Assembly: GCA_934663625.1 (NCBI GenBank)
Contig: CAKUKP010000057.1
Span: forward strand, 1 to 19,832
DNA length: 19,832 bases
Reading direction: 5' to 3'
Origin: an uncultured Clostridia bacterium
GTDB taxonomy: Bacteria > Bacillota > Clostridia > Christensenellales > Aristaeellaceae
The translations under genes were made by a program, and so were the position numbers. Each line of letters starts with the position of its first letter. The stretch's first letter is position 1. The notes beneath the pieces are model-generated. The model ran no database searches and was not told the origin of the DNA. It saw only the letters and a list, made by a program, of their open reading frames with translations. Below are positions 1 through 8,900 of the stretch, piece by piece.

Positions 1-290
1 CCATCGAAATGGCCACCGGCAAGCAGGCGTACTTCTGCGGCAAGCCGAATCCGCTGATGATGCGCACGGGACTGCGCATTCTGAACTGCCATTCGGCGGA
101 AGCCGTAATGATCGGCGATCGCATGGATACCGATGTGATCTCCGGCATGGAATGCGGCATGTCCACGGTGCTGGTGCTTTCCGGCATTTCCACGCTCGAT
201 ACGCTGAATCATTACGCCTATCGCCCGACCGCCGTATTGGAAGGCGTGGGCAGCATCGTTGCGGAAGCGGAAGCGCAGCGCGCGAAGTAA
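1..290 (+). CDS. HAD-IIA (NagD-type) phosphatase, C-terminal part
   Basis: Partial gene cut by the left edge; the frame is open from base 3 and stops with TAA at 288-290. The visible 96 residues carry the C-terminal half of a NagD/HAD-IIA phosphatase: the motif III lysine in GKPNP and the motif IV acidic loop GDRMDTD, followed by the family pattern LVLSGIST and a YRPTAVLEGV end. Such enzymes remove phosphate from small phosphorylated metabolites (nucleoside monophosphates, sugar phosphates) in the cytoplasm using an Asp nucleophile and Mg2+. The nucleophile motif DxD and the cap domain lie outside the window, so the substrate cannot be guessed. A hairpin with a T run follows directly, so this is probably the last gene of its transcript and separate from the next operon. 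Confidence 0.88.
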   Translation, partial: IEMATGKQAYFCGKPNPLMMRTGLRILNCHSAEAVMIGDRMDTDVISGMECGMSTVLVLSGISTLDTLNHYAYRPTAVLEGVGSIVAEAEAQRAK

Positions 291-313
291 AGGCATATTA
301 TGTCATATTATTT

Positions 314-343
314 AAAGGCTCCTTATGGACGAGGAGCCTTTTT
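314..343 (+). terminator. Rho-independent terminator after the HAD gene
   Basis: AAAGGCTCC (314-322) pairs perfectly with GGAGCCTTT (333-341) over a 10-base loop, and the 3' arm runs into TTTTT. It begins 24 bases after the HAD stop codon and ends just before the next promoter, so it insulates the two units. Confidence 0.85.
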
Positions 344-353
344 AATTTCCCTA

Positions 354-382
354 TTGCAATCAAATTTGCCTTGTGTTATAAT
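354..382 (+). promoter_or_regulatory. Sigma-A promoter of the racemase-GntR-transaldolase operon
   Basis: TTGCAA at 354-359, a 17-base spacer and a perfect TATAAT at 377-382. Predicted transcription start is about 389, giving a leader of about 47 bases. No other good promoter is seen before the three downstream genes. Confidence 0.8.
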
Positions 383-390
383 CATTTCAG

Positions 391-416
391 AATTGGTCTG
401 ACAATTAAACCAATTG
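391..416 (+). promoter_or_regulatory. Candidate FadR/GntR-type operator overlapping the transcription start
   Basis: Bases 394-404 (TGGTCTGACAA) fit the FadR-subfamily half-site consensus TNGTNNNACNA exactly. The same segment is flanked by a larger inverted repeat, AATTGGT at 391-397 and ACCAATT at 409-415. It lies 8 bases or so after the -10 box, where a bound repressor would block initiation. The second gene of the operon encodes a FadR-type regulator, so autoregulation is the simplest reading; binding itself is inferred. Confidence 0.65.
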
Positions 417-435
417 CAGAAAGGGAGCAAATACC

Positions 436-1101
436 ATGGGCAAGAAAATCTTTATCATTCACACCAGCAACGTAAGTTATTATGATCTGCAGAAGCTCTG
501 CGCTGAGATCATCCCCGAAGTGGAAGTGCGCAATATCGTAGACGACAGCCTTTTGCAGGAGGTCAAGACGGTCGGCCACATCACGCCCGATATCATCAGC
601 CGCATGTGTTCTTATTACAAAACCGCGGAAATGCTGGGCGCAGATCTGATTCTGAACCAGTGTTCCTCCGTGGGCGAAGCCGCCGCCATCGCCGCGAAGT
701 GCGTGAAGGTGCCCGTTTTGCGCATCGATCGCCCCATGGCGGAAAAGGCCGTGGAAATGGGCAAAAGGATCGCCGTAGTCGCCACGGTCGCCTCCACCGT
801 CGCGCCCAGCTGCGGTCTGGTGGAACAGGCGGCGAAGGACATGGGCAAGGAAGTGGAGGTCATCCCCTATCTGATCGACGGCGCACTGGATATTCTGATG
901 AAGGAAGGTCAGGCGCGGCACAATCAGTTCGTACTGGAAACGCTGAAGAAGTGCGAAAAGGAAGTGGACGTGATCGTGCTGGCGCAGGGCAGCATGACGG
1001 TTCTGATCCCCGAACTGGGCGCGATCGAAAAGCCCGTACTGACCAGCCCCGAAATGGGCATTCGCCGCGTTCGCGAAATGCTGTTCGGCGAAGGCAAGTA
1101 A
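436..1101 (+). CDS. Aspartate/glutamate racemase family protein
   Basis: 221 residues, the normal size for Asp/Glu/hydantoin racemase-superfamily proteins, which are cofactor-independent and use a pair of cysteines for proton exchange. The first catalytic cysteine is present in the typical setting NQCSSVGE (Cys76). The position of the second cysteine, normally after a strand ending LxCT, reads LAQGSM (residues 182-187), so there is Gln184-Gly185 and no cysteine. This variant also occurs in some uncharacterised members, so a true amino-acid racemase role is doubtful; a lyase or isomerase acting on another acid is equally possible. The start at 436 has an AGGGAG site about 9 bases upstream. It is first in a three-gene operon with a FadR-type regulator and a transaldolase-like enzyme, which points to catabolism of a sugar acid or related compound, unidentified. 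Confidence 0.85.
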   Translation: MGKKIFIIHTSNVSYYDLQKLCAEIIPEVEVRNIVDDSLLQEVKTVGHITPDIISRMCSYYKTAEMLGADLILNQCSSVGEAAAIAAKCVKVPVLRIDRPMAEKAVEMGKRIAVVATVASTVAPSCGLVEQAAKDMGKEVEVIPYLIDGALDILMKEGQARHNQFVLETLKKCEKEVDVIVLAQGSMTVLIPELGAIEKPVLTSPEMGIRRVREMLFGEGK

Positions 1102-1107
1102 TCCGCT

Positions 1108-1839
1108 ATGGAATCCAATAAGCTGTTTTCAACGCTGAATCGCGCCGATCTGGCGGATCGCATCATATTCGAAATCAAGAAGATGATTTCCGAGCGCAGG
1201 CTGCTGCCCGGACAGAAACTGCCCACCGAGCGCGAATTGACGGAACAGTTCGGCGTGAGCCGCGCCAGCGTGCGCGAGGCGCTGCATTCGCTGGAAACGC
1301 TGGGACTGGTGGACGCGCGCGTGGGATCGGGCACTTATGTCGTAGAAAATCCGGACGCGATCTTAAAGCACCTTTCGTGGGCGGTATATTTCAGCGAAAG
1401 CATGGAATCTGATCTGACCGAGGCGCGCAAAATTATCGAACCGGAAATCGCCGCGATGGCGGCGCAGAACGCGACCGACGCGGAAATCGCGGAGCTGAGT
1501 AAGCGCCTTACCGACATGGAGCGCGCCGCGCACGATCCCGAAGAAGCCGCGCAGCAGGATTACAATTTCCATATCGCGCTCGCCCGCGCCGCGCACAACC
1601 GCGTGCTGGAGGAAATGATGGTGGGCATGCAATGGATATTGCGCGGCACCATCGCCAGCCGTTTGCAGCGCGATCGCAGCATGGAATACGTATGCCTTGT
1701 GGAGCATCAGCGCATCTATGATGCCGTAAAGCGACGCGATTGCGAAGCCGCGCGCCGTGAAATGCGCCTGAGCGTGGATGAACGCAAGCTGTTTCAGCAA
1801 AAACAAACCGACGAAAATGATCAGGAGGATCAGCAATGA
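1108..1839 (+). CDS. FadR-subfamily GntR transcriptional regulator (FCD domain)
   Basis: 243 residues. Residues about 14-80 are a GntR winged helix, with the recognition-helix region ELTEQFGVSRASVREALHSL and the wing GLVDARVGSGTYVV. Residues about 100-230 are an all-helical FCD ligand domain. The FCD metal ligands Asp151, His155 and His200 are visible, but the last His is Ser222 (MRLSVDE), so metal binding may be altered. These proteins repress catabolic operons and release DNA on binding an organic acid or sugar phosphate. The start lies 6 bases after the upstream stop, with a GAAGG site inside the end of the racemase gene. The transaldolase gene starts inside its last codons, so the three genes are translationally linked. 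The operator at 391-416 is its likely target. Confidence 0.93.
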   Translation: MESNKLFSTLNRADLADRIIFEIKKMISERRLLPGQKLPTERELTEQFGVSRASVREALHSLETLGLVDARVGSGTYVVENPDAILKHLSWAVYFSESMESDLTEARKIIEPEIAAMAAQNATDAEIAELSKRLTDMERAAHDPEEAAQQDYNFHIALARAAHNRVLEEMMVGMQWILRGTIASRLQRDRSMEYVCLVEHQRIYDAVKRRDCEAARREMRLSVDERKLFQQKQTDENDQEDQQ

Positions 1840-2870
1840 ACGGATATTTTCATCGCGTAAACGAACAGACCCCTACCCGCTTCTGGATCAACAACGTAAC
1901 CCGAAAGGAAGCCCATATGGCGATCGAAGCGGGCGCGTGCGGCTGCACGCAGAACCCTTCATACGTGTGGAAGATGCTGAACCACGCCGAGGGCGGCGCG
2001 CACGCGAAGGAGCTTTTGCAGCGCTTCATGGCGGAATATACGGATGATAACATGGTGGAGGTTGCGCTACAGCGCGAACTGGTGGGCGAAATCGCGAAGA
2101 TTTTCCTGCCCATCTGGGAAAAGACCGCCGGCCGCTGGGGCTATGTGAGCATTCAGGGCGACCCCTTCCACGAGGATTGCGATACGATCGTGCGCATGGC
2201 GCGCTTCAACCGCGAAGCGGGCGCGAACATCATGGCGAAGATTCCAGTCACGGAGGAAGGCTTGAAGGCCATCGGCATTCTGGCAGCCGAAGGCGTGCCG
2301 ATCAACGCCACCGAGGTAATGAGCGTTCGTCAGGCGATGGATGTGCTGGATGTGTACACCCGCGCGACCGAGGGCATGGAAAAGAAGCCTGTGATCTATT
2401 TTTCCCATATCGCGGGCATTTTCGATGAATACATCAAGACGTATGCGGAGCGCATCGGCGCAAACGTACCTTATGACTATCTGTGGCAGGCGGGCATCAC
2501 GGTCGCCAAAAAGATCGATCAGATGATGCGCGAAACCGGAAACGCCATCGGCTTCATCAGCGGCGGCGCGCGCGGGCTTCAGCATTTTACGGAAATGGTG
2601 GGCTGCAGATGCGTCGTCACCATCAACTGGATCGGCACCGCGGATAAGCTGATCGAGCAGAACGCGCCCGTCGTGCAGCGCTTCCTCGCGCCCACTCCGC
2701 ATTCCGTGATCGATACTCTGTGCGATCAGCTGCCCGATTTCCGCAAGGCGTATGAATACAACGCGATTCAGCCCGAAGAATACGAAGAATTCGGTCCCAT
2801 AGTTCTGTTCCGCAAAAGCTTCGAAGAAGCCTGGCGCAATACCCTGAACATGATTCAGGAAATGCGCTGA
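1836..2870 (+). CDS. Transaldolase family protein, divergent
   Basis: 344 residues with a transaldolase-type TIM barrel: the strand-1 region FWINNVTR, the CTQNPS motif (residues 37-42), the Schiff-base strand IMAKIPVTEEG with Lys135, and INATEVMS (157-163), equivalent to the NvTLiFS strand. Transaldolases move a dihydroxyacetone unit between sugar phosphates through a lysine Schiff base. Two usual features are changed. The strand-1 acid (WLDD in classical enzymes) is Asn19-Asn20. The SR motif that contributes the phosphate-binding Arg reads SHIAG (190-194). The reaction may therefore be a related aldol or retro-aldol step on a different substrate. The start at 1836 overlaps the regulator stop (ATGA) and has a perfect AGGAGG at 1823-1828. 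It is the last gene of the operon. Confidence 0.85.
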   Translation: MNGYFHRVNEQTPTRFWINNVTRKEAHMAIEAGACGCTQNPSYVWKMLNHAEGGAHAKELLQRFMAEYTDDNMVEVALQRELVGEIAKIFLPIWEKTAGRWGYVSIQGDPFHEDCDTIVRMARFNREAGANIMAKIPVTEEGLKAIGILAAEGVPINATEVMSVRQAMDVLDVYTRATEGMEKKPVIYFSHIAGIFDEYIKTYAERIGANVPYDYLWQAGITVAKKIDQMMRETGNAIGFISGGARGLQHFTEMVGCRCVVTINWIGTADKLIEQNAPVVQRFLAPTPHSVIDTLCDQLPDFRKAYEYNAIQPEEYEEFGPIVLFRKSFEEAWRNTLNMIQEMR

Positions 2871-2891
2871 ACGGTTTTGAGATAAAGTTTC

Positions 2892-2926
2892 GCCCCGCGG
2901 GAATTGATTCCCGCGGGGCAGTTTTT
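2892..2926 (+). terminator. Strong terminator closing the transaldolase operon
   Basis: A perfect 12-bp stem, GCCCCGCGGGAA (2892-2903) and its complement (2908-2919), with a TTGA loop, followed by AGTTTTT on the plus strand. The minus-strand side gives only GAAACTTTATC, so it could also act weakly for the convergent giant gene that stops at 2991, for which no better terminator is visible. Confidence 0.9.
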
Positions 2927-2990
2927 GCGCGAAGTCTTTGGATTCTATACGAAACCTTATACCATTTGCAAATAACGATTTACAATTAGG

Positions 2991-5900
2991 TTATTTTGCA
3001 CTTCCCGTCCGAACGTATACTATGGACAATATAAATTTCGCGCGGAATGCATTTGGATCATAACTGACAAGATAGCTGGGCGCGCTTCCAAACCATGATT
3101 TCCCATTGTACTCCATCAGCGCCTTATACTTTTCATACATATCCGAAGTCATATCCGCATAAGCCGCTGAATAACCAATCAATTCCTGAATGCGTTCGGC
3201 AGTGGGCATCGTAGAGGTATTCCTTAACTGATCAATGAATCCCGTCTTTACATCTCTTGCCAATTCAAATGATCTCAGGAAATCCTTACACGCCTCCATC
3301 TTCTTCGAAGCCGACAGATTGGTTACCTTGACAACAAATTTAGCAAACTTGTATATGGGACAAGCGCTGGAGATAATCTCATCAATGCCCTTGCTCAAAA
3401 CCCAGTTTTTCATCTTCTCCTTAACTCTTTCCATCAAGGCTCTGGGTTCAAATGCTTTCTCGATATCGGTCACTATCATGGTAAGCGCAGTTCTCAGCCG
3501 AGTATTCGTAGTTGCATTGAGCGCGAGCCGTATCTGAGTCAGTTCTTTATCGGAGAAGTTCCTTAATGCCTCGAAATAATTGACTGTATCAATCACATCC
3601 AGAACAATATCAAGGATATCGCCAGCAATGCTTATGGTTTTACCAACTGCCTCAGCTTGCTCATTTAAGGCTTTCAAGATTTCCGAAGTTGATTTCGTTG
3701 CATCTCCAACCCCAACATCCGATGGTTTGATTCCTAGCTTCGTACATGTCTTCGCGACAAATTCCAATATTCTGGTATCAAGACTTTCATAGAATGATTC
3801 AGGAATATCCACTCCATGTTTGCCAATCCAGTCCAACAGCTTCGTATAGACTTCAAACAGATTCACATTGTCTCCATCCGAAATCTGTTTTTGTATTGTG
3901 TCAACCCAATCATAAGTCTTTTTTACCTTAGTAAGATACTCATCGGCATATTGACCGGCCGTCTTTTCGGAGCTGTCGAGAATGCTAACAATCTGCTCAA
4001 GATCATCGATCGTTATACCCGCAGCAAAGTACATGCTCACCTCGCCCGCCTTTACCCTCAGATCGGCGGTCACTTCGGAAAGCGTTTTATCATCAACGCT
4101 TTCTCCATATACTGCTTTATAGATTCCCTTTGCGGTTGCTTCCGATGCATTCCACAACACATTAAACGAATCCGCGATAAACTTTGTAAAATCAAATTTT
4201 CCGCCAACATCTGCAACCCATTTTACGCCGCCCGCAAAACCGCCATTCCAATAATCATATGCGGCCTGACAACCATCTCCGATCGAATTCCAATTCATTT
4301 CGACCATTTCCACATATGTTTTGGCGACATACGGCTTGTTGGTCGCTGAAGGTGCAACAGTCGGAGCGGAAGAAGGATCCGGCGTAGGTGCATCCGATGG
4401 CACAGGCGTCGGGCTCGGCGTAGGATCCGGTTTGATCGTTACCTGCGTATCCCGTACCATCGATTGCTTGACGAAGCCCTGCTTGCCGCCGACCGAAGCA
4501 TAATAGTATCCGTTAATGGAACCATTGATCATAATCGTATCACTGATGGTCAGCGTTTTTCTAACAGCGGAGGCATACGGCATTGCATACAGACTTACGC
4601 CATCCTGCACCGCATACTTTGTACCACCCATCTTCGATATGAGATACACAGTATACGCGCATTTATTGCCCGCGGTTCCATTTTCATCATATCCGATGAA
4701 GGAATACGTATGCGCGCCTTCCGTGGTGGGCGCGGCGGTATAGGAAAACCAATTATGGTATTCGACATTTTCTCTTACCGGATCGATCCGCTGAATTTCA
4801 GTACCGTTGTCCAGCACCGCAATTGTCTTTACAACCGTATTGCAATCCACATCAAACGTAAATTTCACTCCGGTTACGCCATAGGTAGTCAAACTGCCCG
4901 CCGCCGCTTTAACACTGTATACAATCGGTCCGTTGACCACGAATTCCTGTGTTGCCGAAAATACCTTGGGACAATATTCAATATCATTCATACCGGCAGG
5001 ATACGCTTCAACCGTAAAGGCATACCGCCCCGGCACATCCGGTTTAAAGCTGACCAGAATATCATCCATCGTATAGGTACCCGTTTCCGGATATCTCTTT
5101 TCCGTTCCATCATCGCTTCTTACCGTTAAAACAACCTGCGCGCCCACAGGATTGCTTACGTTCAGCCAAACATCATCGCCCGGCACATACAAACTTCCGA
5201 CGGTCGGCGACAAAACCTGAATATTGTAATCCCGATGTCCAACATTGAAAATCGCCGATGCGGAATTCTGGCTATATTCGTTTCCGATTGCAATCACTTC
5301 AACGCAATATTGTCCTTCTGTCACAAAGTAGGATTTATCTACGGCGATTGAATGCTTCGTTGTGGATTCCTTATACCAGACTTCCCCGTTGCAATACAGA
5401 TACACAATGTAGCGATCTGCATTTTCAACGTCCGCCCAACTGATACGGAAATCATCTCCCAAATACATATCCTGCACATCATCCAGCACCGGCGCTGCCA
5501 GCGTTCCCATGGCGGTTATCGTAAGCATTTGCGCTTCGGAAACAGCGCCCCAGCCTTCTTCCGTACCCATTTGGAATTGAACCTTCCGCGATCCCGCTTT
5601 TGTGAAGGCACGGTTCAAATTTGCCGCTCCATCCGTAACGCTTACAATATCATAGGCGATCTCATCCACCAACAGGCGCGCTTTGTTTCCGTCAGGGCAG
5701 GTAATATCAAACGTCACTTCTTCATTCACCGCCGCTTCATTGGTTGACATGGTGAATTGAATATCGCCCGCAATGTCATCGGATACGCTCAGCGTACCAT
5801 AAACTGTCTGGATTTCGGTATTGCCCACGAGGGTGCAATCCAAACTGGTTTCAGCGAAATCATATCCCGTGCAAATGTATTTGATTATAACCGCCTGTCC

Positions 5901-8900
5901 ATTCGCCGGAATGCTGCAAGTCCATTTGCCTGATGCATCGGTTTGCGTATACGCATAGCAAATATTGTTATTCGCGCCATAAACGCTTACCAGCACATTT
6001 GGAAGTCCTGTGCCCGCCGCCGTCTTGACATTGCCAGACAGCGTAACCTGCGCGTTCTTTTCCCCCGCTTCGCCAATGATACTTTGTACTGAAACATCTG
6101 CGCTGCCAACATCAACGATGATCGCATTTTTGCTAAGTACATATCCCTCCTTGGCAAATTCCACCAGATAGCGATGTCCAGCCTTTGCCTTTCCATAGCT
6201 CCATGCGCCGTTGGCATCCGTAGAAAGGAAAATCGGATCGCCATCCGTATAAGCATCTAGCCAAAGCGTTACGGACACACCGGAAATCGGCGTTGCGTCC
6301 CTCGTAATCACCCTGCCGGAGATCGATACAGTCGGAACAGGCATCGGTTCGGTGCTGAAGGTGATGTTGTTTTCATTGGCATAGGTTTCCGCATAAGAGC
6401 CGGATTCGCCGTAGATCACAAGGTCGGAACCACACCGTCTAAATGCATCAACACCGATAGACGTAACACTGTCAGGAATATAGATGCTAGTTAGACTACT
6501 GCATCCACTGAATGCCTTGTTACCGATGGTCATAACACTATCAGGGATATATATACTAGACAGACTGCACTCAAAGAATGCCCAAGCACCGATGGATATC
6601 ACGCCATCGGGAATACTGACACTCGTCAGGCTGCTGCACTCAAAGAATGTATCTTCGCCGATGGATGTCACACCATCAGGAATGCTAATACTCGTCAGGC
6701 TACTGCACTCAAAGAATGCCCCAGCACCGATGGCCGTAACACTATCAGGAATATAGATGCTCGACAGATTTCTGCAAAGCCAGAATGCATTGTCGCCGAT
6801 GTGCGTAACGCTGTTTGGAATGTTGATGCTCGTCAGGCTGCGGCAGCCTTTAAATGCATCATCGCCAATGCGCGTAACATTATATCCATTAATCGCGTTT
6901 GGAACATCAACAGATTTTTCTACACCAACATACCTTGCAATTGTGCATTCATTATCAATAATTGTAAACGCAAAATCAATATCCGGTTTTGCGCTTTCAA
7001 CAGCCACAAATTTTAAGCCCTTAGCCAACGCGTATTCCTCAATATAGGAGCCTGACTCGCCATATATCGTAAGATTTTCATTGCAATCTACAAAAGCTTT
7101 ATAGCCAATCGCGGTAACATTCGCGCCAACGTATAAAGTTGGAACATTGGCGTAATTAAATGCATTGTAAAATGCATAATCCCCAATCTTCGTAACACTG
7201 TTGGAAATAACCAGCCGTTCAAGATACGACGTATCTTTGAATGCATAATCCGGAATCTCTGTAATGCCATCCGGAACAGTAAGTGTTCGAACTGATCTAT
7301 AAGGTGAATGTATACAGCTGATGCTGCTATTAGTGGCATTTATATAATCATGTTCACAGCGTTCGTTTATCGACCAATTTAAAGGATAGTTTATAATGTC
7401 GCAATTTGGCAACGCCCAAGTATCCATTCGCTCTACACTATTGGGTATCCAAAGCTCGTCAACATAACACCCATCAAATGCCGATGTTCCAATTATTTTG
7501 AGATTTTTGGGCAACTGCAAACTGCTTAGCGACCCGCAATTATAGAATGCCTTCATTCCAATAGTGGCAATTTCTGTGTTTTGCAAATCAATTGCTTCAA
7601 GAGAATTGCAATTCGCGAAAGCCCAACCGCCCATTCCTAATAAGCCGTTCGGGAAATTGATCGTTGTCAGCTTTGAGCAATTTTCAAACGCAGCAACACC
7701 AATTTCCATAATACTCTCCGGCAAAACTACTGTTTTCAAATTGCAACCATAAAATGCACGTCTTTCAATCGTTGTCGCCCCTTCAGGTAACAATATCGTT
7801 TCTAAACTGCTATTTTCAAAAAGGTGTGCGGGAATAACAGTTACACCATCTGGAATGGCGAACTGCTTTAAAGAAACGCATCCCTCAAATATTCCTTTTT
7901 CACCATCTATTACTGCCAGCATTCGAGGATAGTTTATATCTGTAAGTGCTTCGCAATTATTAAAGGCTCCCTTCCCTATCATGGTTAACGCATCTGGCAA
8001 AACAACACGCTTCAGTTTTTTACAGTTTCTGAATGCATAAGATTCAATTGTTCCTACGCTATCCGGAAGTTCAACAATTGATAGATTTATGCATTCTGCA
8101 AAAGCCTCATTATGTATTCTCGTTAAGCCATCAGGAAAATCTATATCATTCAACAAACTGCATCCTCTAAAAGCGTTGGTACTTATCTGTTTCAAGTTCA
8201 TAGGAAGCTTTATATATTTCAGGTTTGAACAATACATAAAAGTTGATTGTCCAATCGTATTGATGGAATCCGGCAGCACAATTGATTCTAATGCTGTACA
8301 ACCATAGAACCCACCATCCAATACTTGCAAATTATTGGGTAGTTCAATTTGTGTCATACTTGTGCAATCAGAAAAAGAACTATGGATTTCCTCAAGGCTT
8401 TCAGGAAGTTCAATGTCCTTCAATTTCATACAACTTGAAAAAGCCCCGGATCCCAATCTCTTTACTCCGCCAGGAATAGTTATTTTTTCCATTTTGCTGC
8501 ATTTATAGAATGCATAAAACGGTATTTCTTCTATGTTTGTAGAAAGTCGTATGCTTATAAGACCGCTGCAGCCATAAAAACTTTTATCACCAAGATTTTT
8601 TATTGTATCGTAAAGATACACCCTCTGAACCGTTGTGCAGTCTTTAAAAGCCCCTTCTCCTATAGAAGATACAACAACACCGTCAATCATTTGAGGAATC
8701 ACAACTACTTCATCATTTCCTACATAACGGCTTATTTCAATTGTTCCATCATCCAACACAATATATTCAACCATCTTTGTATCCATCTGTTTCAGCGAAT
8801 ACGGTATTCTATTATCTTTGCAATATTCCTCCCCATAACTTCCAAAGATAACGCATGCTTTAAGGTTATCACAATTCTTAAACGCATCAGATCCGATACT

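Noticed and set aside
6425..6840. CRISPR-like periodic repeats
   Set aside because: The 69-base period is a multiple of three inside a coding frame and corresponds to 23-residue LRR units; there are no unique spacers.
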